8,110 bases of DNA from Desulfocapsa sp. GTDB lineage: Bacteria > Desulfobacterota > Desulfobulbia > Desulfobulbales > Desulfocapsaceae. The notes beneath the pieces were generated by a model that had not been told where the DNA came from, ran no database searches, and saw only the letters and a program-made list of their open reading frames with translations. A program made the position numbers and the translations under genes. Below are positions 6,914 to 8,110 of this stretch, piece after piece. The stretch covers positions 1 through 8,110 of the forward strand of contig DAOWDZ010000009.1 of the NCBI GenBank assembly GCA_030638765.1. The letters are read 5' to 3'. Every line of letters starts with the position of its first letter. The stretch's first letter is position 1.

Positions 6914-6926
6914 GCACAGTTTGTGC
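6914..6926. repeat. Short perfect inverted repeat in the convergent intergenic gap
   Basis: GCACA-GTT-TGTGC forms a 5-bp stem with a 3-nt loop, midway between the two convergent stop codons. No T-run follows on either strand, so a terminator role is uncertain; it could add to the hairpin just before it. Confidence 0.3.
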
Positions 6927-6939
6927 AGATACTAGAAAA

Positions 6940-7758
6940 TCAACCTCTGCGCCTTGCCTTGACAATAATATAGCCGATCTTTTCAAATTTCTCAGCGACC
7001 CGTGCAAATTCAGCCATTCGCTCTTCATCCTGTTTGAAAATATCAAACACCTCATTTTTCTTTTCCTTGAGGGCCTCGGTAAATTTCCCCTTTAAGGGTA
7101 CAACCACTTCTTTGGTTATATCCACAAGTTCAACAAGATCAAACCCTGCATTGTGCAACAGATCCCTGTAATCTTGACTGGCAACATACTCCACATTACA
7201 CAATTCCTTTGCGTGGTTTCTTTCCTCTTCCGTTAATAAACCGACATCTGCGACATCGGTGAGGAGCAGCAAAGAACCAGGCTTCAAAACGCGATGGGCT
7301 TCGGACAAAGCATCATGATGTCCCATGTGAAAGATTGATTCAAAAAACCATCCTCCATCGAAACTCTTATCTGGAAAAGGAAGATCCACAGCATCAGCAT
7401 TAATAAATCGGGCTTTATCCCCAACCCCTTGCAGCCCTGCCCTTTTCTCCGCCTCTTGCCTCTGGAATTCACTTAAGGTAACCCCGTCAACAAAACACCC
7501 TTTTTTCTTCGCTAGCATTATGGCTGGTCCACCGACGCCACACCCGATATCACAAAAATGCTGACCTTCTTCTATTTCACTCTTGCCTATCATCAGTTCG
7601 GTTAACATTTTTGCACCTTCAGCAAAGGATGCACCCTGATTTTCTTCATCCCAGTATCCCAGATGGACGTGGCCTTCTGTTAAGAATTCCCAGGCAATAT
7701 GTTCTGCTGTTTCATAATAATCTGCTATTTTCTGCGGCTCGTTTTCATCCTGACTCAT
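6940..7758 (-). CDS. Class I SAM-dependent methyltransferase (sterol/tocopherol/small-molecule C- or O-methyltransferase type)
   Basis: This 272-residue small-molecule methyltransferase is read leftwards from ATG 7758, with GGAG 7 nt upstream. The N-terminus has YYETAEHIAWEFL and a HLGYWDEE segment (32-39), the pattern seen in sterol, gamma-tocopherol and antibiotic sugar or macrolide methyltransferases. SAM motif I is CDIGCGVGG (69-77), the acidic loop follows at DGVTLSEFQ (91-99), the ADAVDLPFPDKSFDG segment (121-135) is the Methyltransf_11-type motif II region, and HRVLKPGSLLLLTD (155-168) is motif III. The C-terminal 60 residues are charged and helical, as in relatives with a lid. The substrate is not deducible; with a trans-AT protein next door a polyketide tailoring role is plausible. 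It is a different class from the upstream metal-dependent O-methyltransferase. It converges on the AT-AT-ER gene across 53 nt and probably has its own promoter. Confidence 0.92.
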   Translation of the reverse strand: MSQDENEPQKIADYYETAEHIAWEFLTEGHVHLGYWDEENQGASFAEGAKMLTELMIGKSEIEEGQHFCDIGCGVGGPAIMLAKKKGCFVDGVTLSEFQRQEAEKRAGLQGVGDKARFINADAVDLPFPDKSFDGGWFFESIFHMGHHDALSEAHRVLKPGSLLLLTDVADVGLLTEEERNHAKELCNVEYVASQDYRDLLHNAGFDLVELVDITKEVVVPLKGKFTEALKEKKNEVFDIFKQDEERMAEFARVAEKFEKIGYIIVKARRRG

Positions 7759-7765
7759 TATTTTG

Positions 7766-7769
7766 CTCC
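7766..7769 (-). promoter_or_regulatory. Ribosome binding site of the minus-strand methyltransferase
   Basis: On the minus strand GGAG lies 7 nt before ATG 7758, which supports that start. Confidence 0.6.
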
Positions 7770-7804
7770 ATTATGTTCCCATCAATCCGGTTCAACAATC
7801 TGAT

Positions 7805-7832
7805 TTTATATCAAATACTCAACTAAAATCAA
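7805..7832 (-). promoter_or_regulatory. Sigma-70-like promoter for the minus-strand methyltransferase
   Basis: On the minus strand TTGATT (plus positions 7827-7832) and TATAAA (7805-7810) are separated by 16 nt. They match the consensus at four and five of six bases. Transcription would begin near 7798, giving a leader of about 40 nt with the GGAG site near its end. The -35 box overlaps the stop codon of the carboxypeptidase gene, so the methyltransferase could be transcribed alone or with it. Confidence 0.5.
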
Positions 7833-8110
7833 GGCAAAGCAACTTTACCCTCATGGATAAAATTATTAATCAGGATCAACGAAACTTCGGGCCGGGATAA
7901 AGGCACCATATGACTTGCGTCAAGCACATTGAGGAAGTGGAGATTACCTGAATGCTTATAATATCCATATCTGTTTTCAAATAACCCACCATGGGTAAGC
8001 CCGTCTGATTGTTGCTCTGCTACTACCCAGGGTAGATACGGTGCTTTAGCATACTCTTTCTTACCTGGAAAATGATATGACAGTGGATCTGAGGCAATCT
8101 GCAGCAAAAA
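7829..8110 (-). CDS. Serine carboxypeptidase (peptidase family S10), C-terminal part
   Basis: This is the C-terminal end of an alpha/beta-hydrolase-fold serine carboxypeptidase. The frame is open to the right edge and only a TTG lies near it (8107), so the gene starts outside the window; the catalytic Ser and Asp are not visible. The 93 visible residues match the family's end: a PGKKEYAKAPYLPW segment, a Gly-rich stretch leading to RYGYYKHSGNLHFLNV, and DASHMVPLSRPEVSLILINN. The His of ASHMVP (codon at 7910-7912) aligns with the catalytic His of the family's GHMVP/SHMVP motif. Known S10 enzymes remove C-terminal residues at acid pH and are usually secreted or vacuolar; some plant members became acyltransferases. 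It lies 70 nt upstream of the methyltransferase on the same strand. A link to polyketide maturation would be speculation. Confidence 0.75.
   Translation of the reverse strand, partial: FLLQIASDPLSYHFPGKKEYAKAPYLPWVVAEQQSDGLTHGGLFENRYGYYKHSGNLHFLNVLDASHMVPLSRPEVSLILINNFIHEGKVALP

Overview
The window looks like bacterial chromosomal DNA of moderate to low GC (mid-forties percent by eye). Genes are densely packed, with Shine-Dalgarno starts. A lipoprotein-type solute-binding protein, an SPFH/prohibitin-type protein and trans-acyltransferase polyketide machinery together fit a Gram-negative bacterium. A sulfate-reducing or related deltaproteobacterial lineage is my guess from family flavour only; no rRNA or other marker gene is present. 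I see no tRNA, rRNA, CRISPR array, insertion sequence or long repeat.

Layout. From the left edge to 3460, five plus-strand genes are packed with gaps of 2 to 15 nt: the C-terminal part of an SPFH/band-7 protein, a periplasmic solute-binding lipoprotein, a 57-residue two-helix membrane protein, a zinc-dependent medium-chain dehydrogenase and a cation-dependent type O-methyltransferase. Several ribosome binding sites lie in or over the end of the preceding gene, which suggests one translationally coupled operon. A 144-nt gap follows, then the centrepiece at 3605-6886: a 1093-residue protein with two tandem acyltransferase-fold domains and a PfaD-type FMN enoyl reductase domain, the architecture of discrete trans-acting AT proteins of trans-AT polyketide synthases. 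Two minus-strand genes converge on it: a class I SAM methyltransferase (6940-7758), which seems to have its own promoter, and the C-terminal end of a serine carboxypeptidase (S10 family) that runs off the right edge.

How the genes may work together. The second AT domain keeps the Ser, Arg and His expected for malonyl transfer. The first keeps Ser and His but has Gln exactly where the carboxylate-binding Arg should be, which marks it as a probable acyl hydrolase (proofreading) domain. The reductase domain would saturate enoyl intermediates in trans. The dehydrogenase and the two methyltransferases are plausible tailoring enzymes. No ketosynthase, ACP or PKS module lies in the window, so the synthase these proteins serve must be elsewhere. 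This is probably the edge of a biosynthetic gene cluster.

The most interesting points are the AH-AT-ER fusion with a good internal ribosome binding site before the AT2 domain, the small membrane protein between the binding protein and the dehydrogenase, and a bacterial S10 peptidase beside the cluster.
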